Source: Paenibacillus sp. FSL H8-0537
Lineage (GTDB): Bacteria > Bacillota > Bacilli > Paenibacillales > Paenibacillaceae
Direction of reading: 5' to 3'
Assembly: GCF_038051995.1 (NCBI RefSeq)
Contig: NZ_CP150290.1
Location: 5,575,001 to 5,639,000 of the forward strand
Length of the DNA: 64,000 nucleotides
Part shown: piece by piece, positions 1 to 9,493 of the stretch
Position numbering within the stretch: position 1 is the first letter of the stretch
Layout: every line of letters begins with the position of its first letter
Program-made: the position numbers and the translations under genes
The notes under the pieces: model-generated
Database searches by the model: none
The model's input: the letters and a program-made list of their open reading frames with translations, nothing else
Told to the model about the DNA's origin: nothing

Positions 1-57
1 AAGCGGCGTGTATTAATATATCACAGCTCGCAAAAATTAGTCAAGCCCTATTTCAAA

Positions 58-100
58 AAAAGATACCCTCTGCTTGAAACAAGCGAGCTGGGTATCTTTT
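58..100 (-). terminator. Intrinsic terminator after the ygxA-like gene
   Basis: An 11-bp stem (58-68 pairs with 90-100, containing GATACCC/GGGTATC) is followed on the minus strand by a T run (plus-strand A run at 55-61). It lies just beyond the stop of the minus-strand gene that ends at 112. Confidence 0.8.
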
Positions 101-111
101 TCCGTTCTATT

Positions 112-987
112 TTATACAGCGAGCGTCATGTATCGAAGCTCCAACGCCTCAGTATCTCCGCTAGCTGCCATCACCGCTACCTCGCGAATAAGCGAGCGTT
201 TAACCAATCGTTGCAACAACAATGATAAATCGACATGAAGGGTCTTTATTCGCTCATGCTCCTGAAGCTCGCTGATGCTCCATGGCTCCTCTCGGCTCAT
301 CATGATATTAATGAGCAAGGAACAGCAGTCCTTCATTTTATTGATTACCGTAAACTCACAAGCAAGCATAACAAGTTGAACACGCTGCTCCAGCGTTTCA
401 GGGCTAACGGTTAATTCTTCATAAAGCTTGTAAACCCCAGGATGAACCCTGCGCATTTGACGCCACACGGTTAGCTCTGGATGCTGCCCTTCTTCAATTA
501 ATACAATGTGCGCCCAGTGATGCAGAGCAGTTAATATATTACTGTATGCATCCAGTATATTGCGCTCTTCGTAATCATGCTTTGCCTGCAGGTAACTTCT
601 CAGAAAGCCGGAGAACTCTACAAACCGCTTTTGCTCTCTCATGACGTCCGGAAATTGTATAATGCGCTCACGAATATCGCTTATACGGCTGTCGCGCTCC
701 AACAGTATCTCCCCCCGAACTATCCATTGAATAATACTTTTGTTCTCCCCGCTTGCCATCCACTGCTCCAGATGACCTACACTCGCACTGCGGATCAGCA
801 CATGCTGGCCTTCAATACGGACATGCTCAATACTTTGAACAGCAGTCTGCTCGACAATTGCAAGCAGTAGCAAATCCAATCCTTCGGTCAACGGACTGTA
901 AGCATAAGAGTTCTCGATTGCGATTAGACCAAGCAATTCTCGCTGTGATTGATGCGTTTGAATGAAATGTTCTTTTATATGTTTCAC
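112..987 (-). CDS. ygxA: YgxA-like nucleotidyltransferase-like protein
   Basis: A 291-residue cytoplasmic protein resembling Bacillus YgxA, a protein described only as nucleotidyltransferase-like. The N-terminal stretch at about residues 25-45 (SYAYSPLTEGLDLLLL) looks like a degenerate nucleotidyltransferase motif with one acidic residue left, so catalytic activity is doubtful. The rest is helical. The start is GTG at 985-987, with GGAGG five bases upstream. In B. subtilis ygxA lies beside ygzB and perR, and both relatives are present here (YgzB divergent at 1137, PerR at 3518), which supports the assignment. The function is unknown. Confidence 0.75.
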   Translation of the reverse strand: MKHIKEHFIQTHQSQRELLGLIAIENSYAYSPLTEGLDLLLLAIVEQTAVQSIEHVRIEGQHVLIRSASVGHLEQWMASGENKSIIQWIVRGEILLERDSRISDIRERIIQFPDVMREQKRFVEFSGFLRSYLQAKHDYEERNILDAYSNILTALHHWAHIVLIEEGQHPELTVWRQMRRVHPGVYKLYEELTVSPETLEQRVQLVMLACEFTVINKMKDCCSLLINIMMSREEPWSISELQEHERIKTLHVDLSLLLQRLVKRSLIREVAVMAASGDTEALELRYMTLAV

Positions 988-1136
988 TTGGGCCTCCGTA
1001 TAGCTAATCCAATATGATTAAGATATAATAATAATCTACGGTGTTTGTTATTTCGACAAACCGAGGACAGTTTCCTGCTTACATGGATGGAAAACCGTCT
1101 GATTTTAATAAGAATACCACGGAGAGGATGGACAAA

Positions 1137-1487
1137 GTGAATAAGTTTTTTTTCAAATCAGCGAAAATAAACGAATTTCGTCTGTGGGGGCTGATTTTCA
1201 CACTCGTCGGCATGGGTGTTATGATTCTCGGTACAGCCGGAATCGTTCTTTGGGGACAAGCTGGTAAAATCGTTGCCGCGATTTTTATGGTTATCGGGAT
1301 GATTTCATTGCTCGTTAGCGTTGCCGTTTATTTCTGGGCAGGCATGATGTCAACCAGTGCAACGATGCTAACCTGCCCCGAATGCAATCGTCCAACGAAA
1401 ATGCTCGGAAAAACGGATCGCTGCATGTTCTGCAAAACGATTCTGACTCTCGATCCGGCGCAAGCCACACATGCTCCTTCCGAATAA
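1137..1487 (+). CDS. ygzB: YgzB-like membrane protein (UPF0295 family)
   Basis: A small integral membrane protein of 116 residues. It has two hydrophobic helices (about residues 17-40 and 47-72) and then a CPEC...CMFC zinc-ribbon-like module near the C-terminus. The length and the KIN start region match the UPF0295/YgzB family of Bacillales. GTG at 1137 is chosen because GGAGAGG ends nine bases before it. ATG at 1128 abuts the Shine-Dalgarno sequence, and an upstream in-frame ATG at 1041 has none. The gene is divergent from the YgxA-like gene. No biochemical function is known for the family. Confidence 0.8.
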   Translation: MNKFFFKSAKINEFRLWGLIFTLVGMGVMILGTAGIVLWGQAGKIVAAIFMVIGMISLLVSVAVYFWAGMMSTSATMLTCPECNRPTKMLGKTDRCMFCKTILTLDPAQATHAPSE

Positions 1488-1520
1488 TACGCCGCTCTTA
1501 AAAATATGTTACATAAAGGT

Positions 1521-1558
1521 AAAAGGGCGATGCCGCCAAAAGGAGGCATCGCCCTTTT
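1521..1558 (+). terminator. Terminator downstream of ygzB
   Basis: A perfect 14-bp stem (1521-1534 with 1545-1558, core GGGCGATGCC/GGCATCGCCC) ends in TTTT. It may work in both directions because AAAA begins the left arm. Confidence 0.8.
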
Positions 1559-1615
1559 CGTCCAGATATAGCAGGTAAGCTTGAAGATCAAGCTTATAAA
1601 TTTTCATATTAGAAT

Positions 1616-1654
1616 GAAAGAAGGCCATCGCTGAACTCGCGATGGCCTTCTTTC
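1616..1654 (-). terminator. Terminator downstream of the GH18 gene
   Basis: A 15-bp perfect stem (1616-1630 with 1640-1654, core AAGGCCATCG/CGATGGCCTT) lies between the convergent ends of ygzB and the GH18 gene. It probably serves the minus-strand gene ending at 1683 and may be bidirectional. Confidence 0.75.
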
Positions 1655-1682
1655 TAATAAAATTGTAGCGTTATTATTGCAA

Positions 1683-3413
1683 TTACGGCTTTTTATTCAA
1701 CGCGCTATCAATCGTTTCCCAGATAGCGTTCGTTTGAAAAGTGCGCTGCCAGGTTGCTACTCCAGCTAACCCGTACTTTTTAACCAATGCAACTCTAGCT
1801 TTGATCGACAGCTCGTCCTCAATCCAGATGCGTTTGAGCGCATCCTCTTCCTTATACTCCACATAATGCTGCCCAGCATCTCCATCGAGTACAGGCTTCA
1901 GCTTATTTTGCGTAATAATTTCTTTCACTTTATCCATGCCAAGCGCTTTGGAGCTTACCTTGGTTTCGCCATTCTCTTCGGTCTCCGTCCAAATCCTGGT
2001 GTATAGCGGCATGCTCAATATAAGCTTGCTTGCAGGAACACCATCTTCGTCCAATATTCTCTTCAAGGATTGCTCCGTCCAAGGCAGCGAAGCGACCGAC
2101 CCCGCAACTGGGCTTGTTGCCCAATGCTCGTCATAAGCCATAACCATCATGTAGTCTACAACTTTGCCAAGAGCTTTACGATCTAGAAAAACAGACCACA
2201 TCTCGCTGTTGGACTTAGGCGTCACATCGATAGATACGACTAGTCCTGCTTCATGAAGCAGAGGCGTCAGCTCACGGACGAACTGGACCAGGTTTTCCTT
2301 ATCTTTCGTATATACATTTTCAAAGTCTACATTAATGCCCTGCAAATGATACAGCTCTGCAAATGCAAGCAGCTGCTGGATCATATGAAAACGCGTATCT
2401 ACTGTCGCCAGAGCCGCACTCGTCCGATCAGGCTCAAACCCGTTGCTGAAGAGCGCCCACACCTGCATCTTCTGCTCTTTAGCCCATTTTACATACGCTG
2501 GATCAGCCTTACCTTTAATTGTCCCATTCGCATCCTGAAGCTCAAACCAGGTTGGACTGACGACATTGACGCCTTGCATTTCCGGAATTGTCGTTGGATC
2601 TGGCTTGCGTTGATAAACAGCCTCCCAGGTCAGATTGATTTTGCTGCCTGTAACCTTCCAAGCAACAAAATCCGTTTCATTATCGCTAGGCGCAATCTGC
2701 TCCATGCCAGTGAGCGTGGTATCACCCTTAGCGATATAACCCGGATGGCCATCCGGTCCCTGAACGAGCAGCCAGCCACCATATTCTCCCCAAACTCTGA
2801 GCTTGCCCGCGAGTGGAACCTTCTCCACAATCGGCGCCCTAATAGTAGGTTCTGTCCGTATAGCCGATCCTTTCTCCCGATTGGCTTCCGCCAGTTGAAT
2901 AGCCTCCCCAGACTGAAGCAGGGAAACAACTCCCGAATTTTCAACGTACTCTGTCTGTAGACCATAAAGCTCTTCAATCGGCGTAATTGGAATGTAAACC
3001 ACATCATCCTGCACCTCAGCTGTAATCGTCAAGTCAAAGGGCTTGCGATTCGCAGTCGCCGTCAAGGAATTTGTCTGCAAACGCAGCACCTTATTCGCTG
3101 TTGTGAAAATAATTGATCCACTATCCGCTTCATAGCGTATAGGCTGGTCTGCCCCAAGCACCTGCTGAAGGACAGGAAGCGGCAGCTTCACTTCGTTATT
3201 TTCAATAATGGCACCTTGCTTCATTGCTTCGCCATGAACGACGATTGGATTTTTCATCCCATAATCGGGAACTATTTGTTTAAAATTAGGAATGTAGCGG
3301 TCATATACAAACCAACCACCACCTGCTGCCAAAATAACGATTAAAAAGAGAAATGTATTCCGAACCCCACTGCCCTTGCGGCGACGAGGAGTTCGGCGAA
3401 GCATAGTTTCCAA
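1683..3413 (-). CDS. Membrane-anchored GH18 glycoside hydrolase with SH3b domain
   Basis: A 576-residue extracytoplasmic enzyme. Basic residues and a membrane anchor lie at 1-37, a copper-amine-oxidase-N-like region at about 65-165, a bacterial SH3 domain at about 180-230, and a glycoside hydrolase 18 barrel from about 250 to the end. The catalytic motif GINVDFENV (359-367, acid Glu365) is intact. The family cleaves beta-1,4 GlcNAc linkages; Bacillales members with SH3b or LysM domains usually act on peptidoglycan, for example in spore cortex or cell wall. The start is probably TTG at 3411-3413, with AAAGGAG ten bases upstream; ATG at 3402-3404 is the alternative. The substrate is inferred, not shown. 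Confidence 0.85.
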   Translation of the reverse strand: METMLRRTPRRRKGSGVRNTFLFLIVILAAGGGWFVYDRYIPNFKQIVPDYGMKNPIVVHGEAMKQGAIIENNEVKLPLPVLQQVLGADQPIRYEADSGSIIFTTANKVLRLQTNSLTATANRKPFDLTITAEVQDDVVYIPITPIEELYGLQTEYVENSGVVSLLQSGEAIQLAEANREKGSAIRTEPTIRAPIVEKVPLAGKLRVWGEYGGWLLVQGPDGHPGYIAKGDTTLTGMEQIAPSDNETDFVAWKVTGSKINLTWEAVYQRKPDPTTIPEMQGVNVVSPTWFELQDANGTIKGKADPAYVKWAKEQKMQVWALFSNGFEPDRTSAALATVDTRFHMIQQLLAFAELYHLQGINVDFENVYTKDKENLVQFVRELTPLLHEAGLVVSIDVTPKSNSEMWSVFLDRKALGKVVDYMMVMAYDEHWATSPVAGSVASLPWTEQSLKRILDEDGVPASKLILSMPLYTRIWTETEENGETKVSSKALGMDKVKEIITQNKLKPVLDGDAGQHYVEYKEEDALKRIWIEDELSIKARVALVKKYGLAGVATWQRTFQTNAIWETIDSALNKKP

Positions 3414-3517
3414 GCGTATCGCGCTCCTTTATAAAAGACGAAAGCGTGCATATCCGCGGTTGAACGCTTCCCTGCACGCCATCATTTTGTTAGGTTTAAT
3501 TCTTGCTTAATGGTTAG

Positions 3518-3949
3518 CTATTGCTTCTTAGCCGCTGCACAAGTAGAGCAGGAACCGTAAATTTCCATTCGATGCCCTTGCACGATAAAACCGGTCTCCT
3601 GCGATGCCACACGCTCCACCTCAAGTAACGGCGGGTATTCAAAATCAACAATTTGGCCACAGTCATTGCATATGGCATGATAATGCTCCGATGTATCCGC
3701 ATCAAAGCGGCTGGAATCATCTCCATATGTCAGTTCCTTAACAAGCCCCGCTTCTACAAATAACCGTAGGTTATTATATATGGTCGCCACGCTCATGCTT
3801 GGAAAATTAGGCGACAGTGATTTATAAATTTCATCGGCTGTCGGATGAGTCATCGATTCCATTAAAAAGCTTAAAATGGCATGACGCTGCGGGGTCATAC
3901 GGACACCATTCATTTTTAATTGCTGCAATGCTGCATTGACGGCTCCCAT
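3518..3949 (-). CDS. perR: Peroxide-responsive repressor PerR (Fur family)
   Basis: A 143-residue metalloregulator, very close to B. subtilis PerR. In Bacillus PerR controls catalase, alkyl hydroperoxide reductase and iron storage, and senses peroxide by iron-catalysed histidine oxidation. All ligands are visible: regulatory-metal residues His35, Asp83, His89, His91 and Asp102, and structural zinc cysteines 94, 97, 134 and 137. Asp102 corresponds to the Asp that marks PerR rather than Fur. The winged helix is at about 15-75 ([18 protein letters not shown]). ATG at 3947-3949 is chosen to match the family length; an in-frame TTG 18 bases upstream lacks a ribosome binding site. Confidence 0.95.
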   Translation of the reverse strand: MGAVNAALQQLKMNGVRMTPQRHAILSFLMESMTHPTADEIYKSLSPNFPSMSVATIYNNLRLFVEAGLVKELTYGDDSSRFDADTSEHYHAICNDCGQIVDFEYPPLLEVERVASQETGFIVQGHRMEIYGSCSTCAAAKKQ

Positions 3950-3982
3950 TCCCCTCACGCCTTTCAATTAGTATTTAAAGCT

Positions 3983-4012
3983 ATTGTACGTGTTTTCAAA
4001 ATGATTTGTCAA
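3983..4012 (-). promoter_or_regulatory. Sigma-A-type promoter for perR
   Basis: Read on the minus strand: -35 TTGACA (4007-4012), an 18-bp spacer, and -10 TACAAT (3983-3988). It lies 34 bases upstream of the perR start codon and immediately after the stop of the preceding gene. No clear Per box was recognised over it. Confidence 0.8.
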
Positions 4013-4021
4013 TGAATGCGG

Positions 4022-5860
4022 TTATTGGTCCGTGGCGCCATGCTGTATGGCAATACTGTTATTAGCATTAATTTGCAGACGGTATTGGCCGTCTCCAATC
4101 GTTCCCCTCACTGTCTTTTTACTGACTTCGAGCGGCAAATTCGTTGTAATTGCGCCAAAAGTGACCGACCCATACACCGTATAACTACCATATTGCGGGA
4201 CAGTCAGTTTAATTTCCCCTACGGAGCTATCAACATCCCAGTCACCGCCGACTACCGAGCTCGCCAGCTCTATGCCGCCATTTAGGGTAGCAGCCTTTAT
4301 GGTGCCGCTAGCTTCATTAATGTTGATTTTTCCATTTTTCGTATCGGCCTCTATATCTCCCGAAATGTTCGTCATTTTCAAAGCCCCATTAGTCGCTTCT
4401 GCAAATACATTCCCTGTAATAGATGCTGCGGTAACAGCCCCATTTAATAAGGTTATACTTGTATCGCCTATTATATGACGAAGAGTAATCGTTCCATTAT
4501 TTGCTTTCGCCTGAACACTGCCCTGTATTCCTTCTGCTAAAATTTCGCCTGTATCGCTGGAGAGCTCCACACCACCGGGAGCATCAAGGTTTTTAACTTT
4601 TATCGGTCCATTATCAGTATGCACGAGTACAGAAAGCTGTCTCGACGGCTGTTCGTCCCGCTGCTGCCCCTCCACTTGTAGGGGAGACTGCTCAGGAGCT
4701 GGTGTTGATGTCGCGTTTGAAGCAGAGGCTTGTTCCACATTATGTGGAGAGTCCTCCACCTGAACATTCGGCAAACGAGGCACGGTTACGGTAATATTTA
4801 TACGTGGTTTGCGCGTCCCGTTCTCCCCATAGCTGCTGCTTTGGGCCTGCAGGGTGATTTTTTCACCGCTTGATGACGCCTCGATCTTCGATTTTTCGGC
4901 CATTTTATCGGCCTCAGCTTCATCAGCGATATCAACCCATACCTCGGTATCTATGCTGATATAATCATTATTTCCGCTTTGAAGCGTCACTTTGCCATTC
5001 ACATTATAAATCTGAATAGCTGTCGTCTTTTCTTCCATCGGAACAATGAGTACTTCTTTCTGATAATGGAAGCCTTTTTCCTCGCCATAATCCTGTGCGC
5101 CATTCAAATCGACATATTGATCAATCCAGCGAAAAGGCAGATCTGCATATTGTGTTACTAAAAAGCCAAAGCCAGCAATGACAACCGCTGCCATGCTTCC
5201 GATAAAATCAAGTCGCAATTGCTTTCGCGACCGCCGCTGCAATAGACTGTAAGCGACGAGCTCGCCTCCCAGACATATAAACAAGACAGGCCACCAATAA
5301 CGCATCAGCGCAAAAACATTGCTGCTGTGTATTTCATCCCACAACAGCAGCCCTCCTGCAGCGGCAATAAATAGAGAAGCCGTAAAGCTTCCTAACCGAA
5401 ACACCGCCGCCAGCCGCTGGCGCAAAACTAAACATACGGCGATCAGCCCTAGAACAGGGCCTACCGCATAATTTGCCGCTTCATCAAACCAAGTAAACAA
5501 AGAAGTCGGCTGCCGAAGCATGAGCAGCAGCATAAGCAAAATGCCCGCCACCATAATGAGTATGCCGTCCCTAAGCTTTAAACCGGGCTGCGTTTCCGTT
5601 CGCCGATCCAAGCTTTGCAGCGCATCATAGACGCTAATAAAATAAAATACAGGCAGCGCAAGCCCTAAATAAACAATAAGCAGCAAATGCTTCGCACCAT
5701 CCGCATCCGCCAAACGAACAATAGTGCCGCCATCTAGCAAAATACCAGCGGCAAGCAGCAGCCCTCTTGTATATTCCCCTGTATATAAATGTCCCGCTCC
5801 CGGCCATAGAAAGGCTAGCAGCACCGTAAGCAATCGACTTTTCCTACGTCCCGTGTTCAT
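4022..5860 (-). CDS. Membrane protein with DUF4097 beta-helix domain
   Basis: A 612-residue protein. The N-terminal half has about eight hydrophobic segments (residues 10-245), beginning with a motif typical of small TM2-like membrane proteins (FLWPGAGHLYTGEY). From about 270 to the end it has a DUF4097-type putative-adhesin fold: short beta-strand repeats rich in G, N, T and I, interrupted by a Ser/Pro/Gln-rich insert at about 370-410. The DUF4097 part is probably outside the membrane. ATG at 5858-5860 has CAGGAG six bases upstream; a TTG 15 bases earlier is less likely. Some Bacillales DUF4097 proteins take part in cell-envelope stress systems. No specific function can be given. Confidence 0.75.
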   Translation of the reverse strand: MNTGRRKSRLLTVLLAFLWPGAGHLYTGEYTRGLLLAAGILLDGGTIVRLADADGAKHLLLIVYLGLALPVFYFISVYDALQSLDRRTETQPGLKLRDGILIMVAGILLMLLLMLRQPTSLFTWFDEAANYAVGPVLGLIAVCLVLRQRLAAVFRLGSFTASLFIAAAGGLLLWDEIHSSNVFALMRYWWPVLFICLGGELVAYSLLQRRSRKQLRLDFIGSMAAVVIAGFGFLVTQYADLPFRWIDQYVDLNGAQDYGEEKGFHYQKEVLIVPMEEKTTAIQIYNVNGKVTLQSGNNDYISIDTEVWVDIADEAEADKMAEKSKIEASSSGEKITLQAQSSSYGENGTRKPRINITVTVPRLPNVQVEDSPHNVEQASASNATSTPAPEQSPLQVEGQQRDEQPSRQLSVLVHTDNGPIKVKNLDAPGGVELSSDTGEILAEGIQGSVQAKANNGTITLRHIIGDTSITLLNGAVTAASITGNVFAEATNGALKMTNISGDIEADTKNGKININEASGTIKAATLNGGIELASSVVGGDWDVDSSVGEIKLTVPQYGSYTVYGSVTFGAITTNLPLEVSKKTVRGTIGDGQYRLQINANNSIAIQHGATDQ

Positions 5861-5956
5861 CCCATGCTCCTGCAAAACATGTCCCCCGTATATGCAAGTT
5901 TATTGCTTATTATTGTACCATAGATGCCCCGCTCATAGGCTTTTGCTTGAAAATGC

Positions 5957-5990
5957 AAAAAAAGAGCCGTCCAGCTTGTGGACAGCTCTT
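5957..5990 (-). terminator. Terminator of the gat operon
   Basis: The stem AAGAGC plus GTCCA (5962-5973) pairs with TGGAC plus GCTCTT (5979-5990) with one mismatch. A T run follows on the minus strand (plus-strand A run 5957-5963). It lies 43 bases past the gatB stop. Confidence 0.8.
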
Positions 5991-6032
5991 CATTGATTAT
6001 CATTAATCAACTTGCATGTTAATGAAGCTATA

Positions 6033-7478
6033 TTAGGCTTGTTGAAGACGCTCAAGCAGCATTTTGTTAACCATTGCCGGATTCGCCTTGCCTTTCGTTT
6101 CTTTCATAATTTGGCCGACAAGGAAGCCGATCGCCTTCTCTTTGCCTGCGCGGAAATCCTCAACCGATTGCGGATTCGCTTCAATGATTTTATCGACGAT
6201 GGCAATGATTGCCCCCTCGTCGCTAATTTGTACGAGGCCCTGCTCTTCAACGATTTGCTGCGGCAGCTTGCCGGATTCCAGCATTTCCTTAAAGACGGTT
6301 TTGGCGATTTTGCTGCTGATTGTGCCTTTCTCCAGCAAGCCAATCATTTCTCCAAGCCCTTGTCCGGTAATTTTCACATCGGACAGCTCCAGGCTGTTCG
6401 AGTTCAAATACCCGAGCAGGTCGCCCATAATCCAGTTGGATACAGCTTTCGCATCCTTCGTATAGGACAAGCTTGCTTCAAAGAAGTCTGCCATTTTCTT
6501 CGATGCCGTAATAACATCAGCATCATAGGAAGGCAAGCCGTAATCGCTAGTATAGCGGGCTTTACGTGCATCTGGAAGCTCAGGAATCGAAGCTTTGACA
6601 CGTTCTTTCCACTCTTCATCGATATAGAGGCGAACCAAATCCGGGTCCGGGAAATAACGATAGTCATGGGATTCTTCTTTGCCGCGCATCGAAATCGTCT
6701 TGCCCTGCGCTTCATCCCAGCGGCGAGTTTCTTGAACAACCTTATTGCCACCGTCCAACACCTCGGCCTGACGCCATTGCTCATATTCAAGGCCACGCTG
6801 AACACCGCGGAAGGAGTTCATGTTTTTCAGCTCAGCGCGCGTGCCAAGCTTCTCTTGTCCATAAGGACGAAGGCTGATGTTCGCGTCGCAGCGCAAGCTG
6901 CCCTCTTCCATTTTCACATCCGATACTTCGCAGTAAAGCATAATCGCTTTCAGCTTCTCCAGATAGGCTTTCGCTTCCTCAGGCGTACGAATGTCCGGCT
7001 CGGAAACAATTTCAACGAGCGGCGTGCCGACACGGTTAAAGTCAACGAGTGAGGCATAACCTCCATCAACATGCGTCAGCTTGCCCGCATCCTCTTCCAA
7101 GTGCAGACGGGTAATGCCAATTCGTTTCGTAACGCCATTTACTTCAATATCTATCCAGCCGTTCTCGCCGATAGGCTGATCGAATTGCGAAATTTGATAA
7201 GCTTTAGGCGAATCGGGATAAAAATAGTTTTTACGGTCAAATTTGCTGACATCAGCAATTGTGCAATTGAGCGCCATCGCAGCCTTCATCGCGTATTCAA
7301 CCGCCTGCTTGTTCAGCACCGGCAGCACGCCGGGATGACCAAGGCAGACCGGGCAGGTATGCGTATTAGGCGGAGCTCCGAAAGCGGTGGAGCAGCCGCA
7401 AAAAATCTTGCTGTTGGTGTGCAGCTCAACGTGCACCTCCAGCCCGACTACCGTTTCATATTGAGTCGCTTCAGACAT
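6033..7478 (-). CDS. gatB: Asp/Glu-tRNA(Asn/Gln) amidotransferase subunit B
   Basis: GatB of 481 residues, the full family length. With GatA and GatC it forms the heterotrimer that converts Glu-tRNA(Gln), and in some species Asp-tRNA(Asn), to the amidated form. GatB holds the kinase-like active site that activates the misacylated end. [11 protein letters not shown] and the zinc-site cysteines (CGCS...CPVC, residues about 28-45) are present, as are the helical region and C-terminal YqeY-like tail domain. AAGGAGG lies seven bases before ATG 7476-7478. It is third in the order gatC-gatA-gatB, but separated from gatA by an unusual 490-bp gap. Confidence 0.97.
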   Translation of the reverse strand: MSEATQYETVVGLEVHVELHTNSKIFCGCSTAFGAPPNTHTCPVCLGHPGVLPVLNKQAVEYAMKAAMALNCTIADVSKFDRKNYFYPDSPKAYQISQFDQPIGENGWIDIEVNGVTKRIGITRLHLEEDAGKLTHVDGGYASLVDFNRVGTPLVEIVSEPDIRTPEEAKAYLEKLKAIMLYCEVSDVKMEEGSLRCDANISLRPYGQEKLGTRAELKNMNSFRGVQRGLEYEQWRQAEVLDGGNKVVQETRRWDEAQGKTISMRGKEESHDYRYFPDPDLVRLYIDEEWKERVKASIPELPDARKARYTSDYGLPSYDADVITASKKMADFFEASLSYTKDAKAVSNWIMGDLLGYLNSNSLELSDVKITGQGLGEMIGLLEKGTISSKIAKTVFKEMLESGKLPQQIVEEQGLVQISDEGAIIAIVDKIIEANPQSVEDFRAGKEKAIGFLVGQIMKETKGKANPAMVNKMLLERLQQA

Positions 7479-7505
7479 CGTTAATCCTCCTTAGAATTTT
7501 GCTGG

Positions 7506-7824
7506 GCGAGGTTACTTTGGTGGCATAAAGCATGATGAAAAAGGAGCTGCGCTGCGTGAAAAGGTTGACTTTCGATCGCTGTTGCCCAAGCATTTTTTTT
7601 GAAAATATAGGAAAGGATATTATTTCCCAATCCTTTCTCTATATTTCTACGCGAAACGGTAGCTTAGCCGCCAGAGGACGGCGGCAGCCGTTTGCGCTTG
7701 ATCAATCCCGCTCAGCGGTAAAATTCTTGGGCAAAGGCGAACACTTGCGCTTCTACAGTTCAACCTTTCCACTCCGCTTGCCTTTTCCATCTAGCTTCTA
7801 TGGCAGCAAAAAGGTAAAAATCGC
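7506..7824. repeat. Long imperfect inverted repeat (about 320 bp)
   Basis: The arms are 7506-7590 and 7726-7824. Matching blocks include TTACTTTGGTGGCATA (7512-7527) against the complement of 7799-7817, AAAGGTTGA (7560-7568) against TCAACCTTT (7760-7768), and TTGCCCAAG (7582-7590) against CTTGGGCAA (7726-7734). Inside are a 16-bp hairpin with one bulge (7603-7646) and GCCGCC/GGCGGC (7667-7685). Transcription in either direction would give one long folded RNA. No T run makes it a normal terminator. It may be a dispersed intergenic repeat of this lineage, or a structured RNA. Confidence 0.65.
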
Positions 7825-7903
7825 GTCGCAAGCTAGCTTTTATAGCAAGGTAAAACTTACATAAGACAACATAAATAAGAAAACCTATAAGGTACAACCT
7901 ATC

Positions 7904-7952
7904 GGGCTAAGCCTGTACAATCAACCTACAGGCAGAACCCTCTGGTTAGCCC
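7904..7952. repeat. Nested hairpin after the gatA stop codon
   Basis: The outer stem GGGCTAA (7904-7910) pairs with TTAGCCC (7946-7952). The inner stem GCCTGTA (7911-7917) pairs with TACAGGC (7927-7933). It starts 17 bases past the gatA stop in the direction of transcription. No clear T run follows, so it may be an mRNA end-protecting or processing structure rather than a terminator. Confidence 0.6.
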
Positions 7953-7968
7953 TGTAAGACTGAATATA

Positions 7969-9426
7969 TTAGAGCTGCGGACGCAGCTTATGAAATTCGG
8001 TATTTTGCTCGAAGGCATGGGCCGTGCGCAGAACCGTCGACTCGTCGAAGGCTTTGCCGATAATTTGCAAGCCGATTGGCAAACCGTCCGCTTGGCCGCA
8101 AGGAATGCTGATTGCCGGAACGCCTGCAAGGCTGACCGGAATCGTACAAATATCGTTCAAATACATCGTTAGCGGGTCGCCAACTTGTTCGCCAAGCTTG
8201 AACGCTGCTGTCGGGGCAGTTGGCCCGATGACGACATCATATTTTTCAAATACTTGGTCAAAATCTTGTTTAATGAGCGTGCGCACTTTTTGTGCTTTCA
8301 AATAATACGCGTCATAGTAGCCGGAGCTAAGCGCATACGTTCCCAGCATAATACGGCGCTTAACTTCTGGACCGAAGCCCTCGCTGCGCGATTTGCGGTA
8401 CAAATCAATCAGGTTCGCTGGATTGTCTGCACGGACGCCGTAACGAACGCCATCAAAACGGGCCAAGTTGGATGAAGCTTCAGAAGAAGCAAGCAAATAA
8501 TAAGCAGCAATAGCATATTCGGTATGCGGCAGCGAAACCTCTTCCCATGTTGCGCCAAGGCTTTCATACACCTTCAGTGCATTCAAAACCGCTTCCTTAA
8601 CCTTTGGATCGACGCCTTCTCCCAAATATTCCTTCGGTACCGCAATGCGCAAGCCTTTGACATCGCCTGTCAAGGCAGACGAATAGTCCGGAATGCTTAC
8701 GTTCGCGGAAGTAGAGTCTTTCGCATCATAGCCAGCAATCGCTTGCAGCACAAATGCGGAATCCTCAACATTTTTCGTCAAAGGACCGATTTGGTCCAGC
8801 GATGAAGCGAAAGCAACAAGCCCAAAACGGGAAACAAGGCCATACGTTGGCTTAAGACCGACAATGCCGCAATATGCTGCTGGCTGACGGATCGAACCGC
8901 CTGTATCAGAGCCAAGCGAGAAATAAACTTGGCCCGCAGCAACAGAAGCTGCAGAAGCGCCGCTGGAACCGCCCGGCACATATTCTGTATTCCACGGATT
9001 GCGAGTCGGATAATAGCTGGAATTTTCATTCGAGCCGCCCATCGCAAACTCATCCATGTTCAGCTTGCCGATCGTGACGGATTGCGCCGATTTCAGCTTG
9101 CTGACAACCGTTCCATCATAAATTGGATTGTAGTTATCTAGAAACTGGCTGGCACATGTTGTGCGCAAGCCTTCGGTAACGATATTATCTTTAATTCCAG
9201 CCGGAAGACCAAACAGCAAGCCGCGTTCCACTCCTGCTTGAAGCTGCTTGTCCAGTTCGGCTGCATGCTGGCGAGCTCCCTCTTCATTAAGCGTAAGGAA
9301 CGCTTGAATGGAAGCTTCTGTTGCTTTAATACGAGCAAAGGATTCATCAACCAGTTCGGTGACGGAAAGCTCCTTTTGGCTCAGCTTGTTATGTACATCC
9401 TGAAGACGCAAATCAAACAGTGACAA
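7969..9426 (-). CDS. gatA: Asp/Glu-tRNA(Asn/Gln) amidotransferase subunit A
   Basis: GatA of 485 residues, the glutaminase subunit of GatCAB and an amidase-signature enzyme. It releases ammonia from glutamine and channels it to GatB. The Ser-cisSer-Lys triad is recognisable: Lys in GIKDNI (about 79), the Gly/Ser-rich signature [10 protein letters not shown] (about 152-161) and the nucleophile Ser in TGGSIRQPA (about 178). The start is TTG at 9424-9426, with GGGAGG eight bases upstream; no in-frame ATG fits. It follows gatC by 67 bp on the same strand. Confidence 0.97.
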   Translation of the reverse strand: MSLFDLRLQDVHNKLSQKELSVTELVDESFARIKATEASIQAFLTLNEEGARQHAAELDKQLQAGVERGLLFGLPAGIKDNIVTEGLRTTCASQFLDNYNPIYDGTVVSKLKSAQSVTIGKLNMDEFAMGGSNENSSYYPTRNPWNTEYVPGGSSGASAASVAAGQVYFSLGSDTGGSIRQPAAYCGIVGLKPTYGLVSRFGLVAFASSLDQIGPLTKNVEDSAFVLQAIAGYDAKDSTSANVSIPDYSSALTGDVKGLRIAVPKEYLGEGVDPKVKEAVLNALKVYESLGATWEEVSLPHTEYAIAAYYLLASSEASSNLARFDGVRYGVRADNPANLIDLYRKSRSEGFGPEVKRRIMLGTYALSSGYYDAYYLKAQKVRTLIKQDFDQVFEKYDVVIGPTAPTAAFKLGEQVGDPLTMYLNDICTIPVSLAGVPAISIPCGQADGLPIGLQIIGKAFDESTVLRTAHAFEQNTEFHKLRPQL

Positions 9427-9493
9427 AACATGTTCCTCCCTTCAATATAAAAGCGCAGTAAGCCTTTAAAGCTATCGCGCTCGATCAAGCGGA

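Larger units (their letters stand above)
7479..7968. other. 490-bp structured gap between gatA and gatB
   Basis: No convincing gene is visible. The gap holds a long imperfect inverted repeat (7506-7590 against 7726-7824) with two internal hairpins, and a second nested hairpin directly after the gatA stop (7904-7952). A 110-codon plus-strand open frame at 7532-7864 runs through the inverted repeat. It resembles no known protein and is probably a by-product. The gap is unusual because gatCAB genes are normally nearly contiguous. Confidence 0.7.

Noticed and set aside
1..57. Possible rRNA operon edge, because ygxA adjoins an rrn operon in B. subtilis
   Set aside because: The bases before 58 show no rRNA or tRNA sequence.
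3413..3517. GCGTGCA/TGCACGC inverted repeat as perR terminator
   Set aside because: The stem is only 7 bp with a loop of more than 20 bases and no T run.
6012..7052. Long plus-strand open frame (346 codons) opposite gatB
   Set aside because: It lies wholly antisense to a clear gatB; its translation has no recognisable domain and it lacks a ribosome binding site.
7532..7864. 110-codon frame within the gatA-gatB gap
   Set aside because: It passes through both arms of an inverted repeat, matches no family, and its Arg/Ser/Phe-rich composition is unlike the neighbours. It is kept only as part of the gap description.
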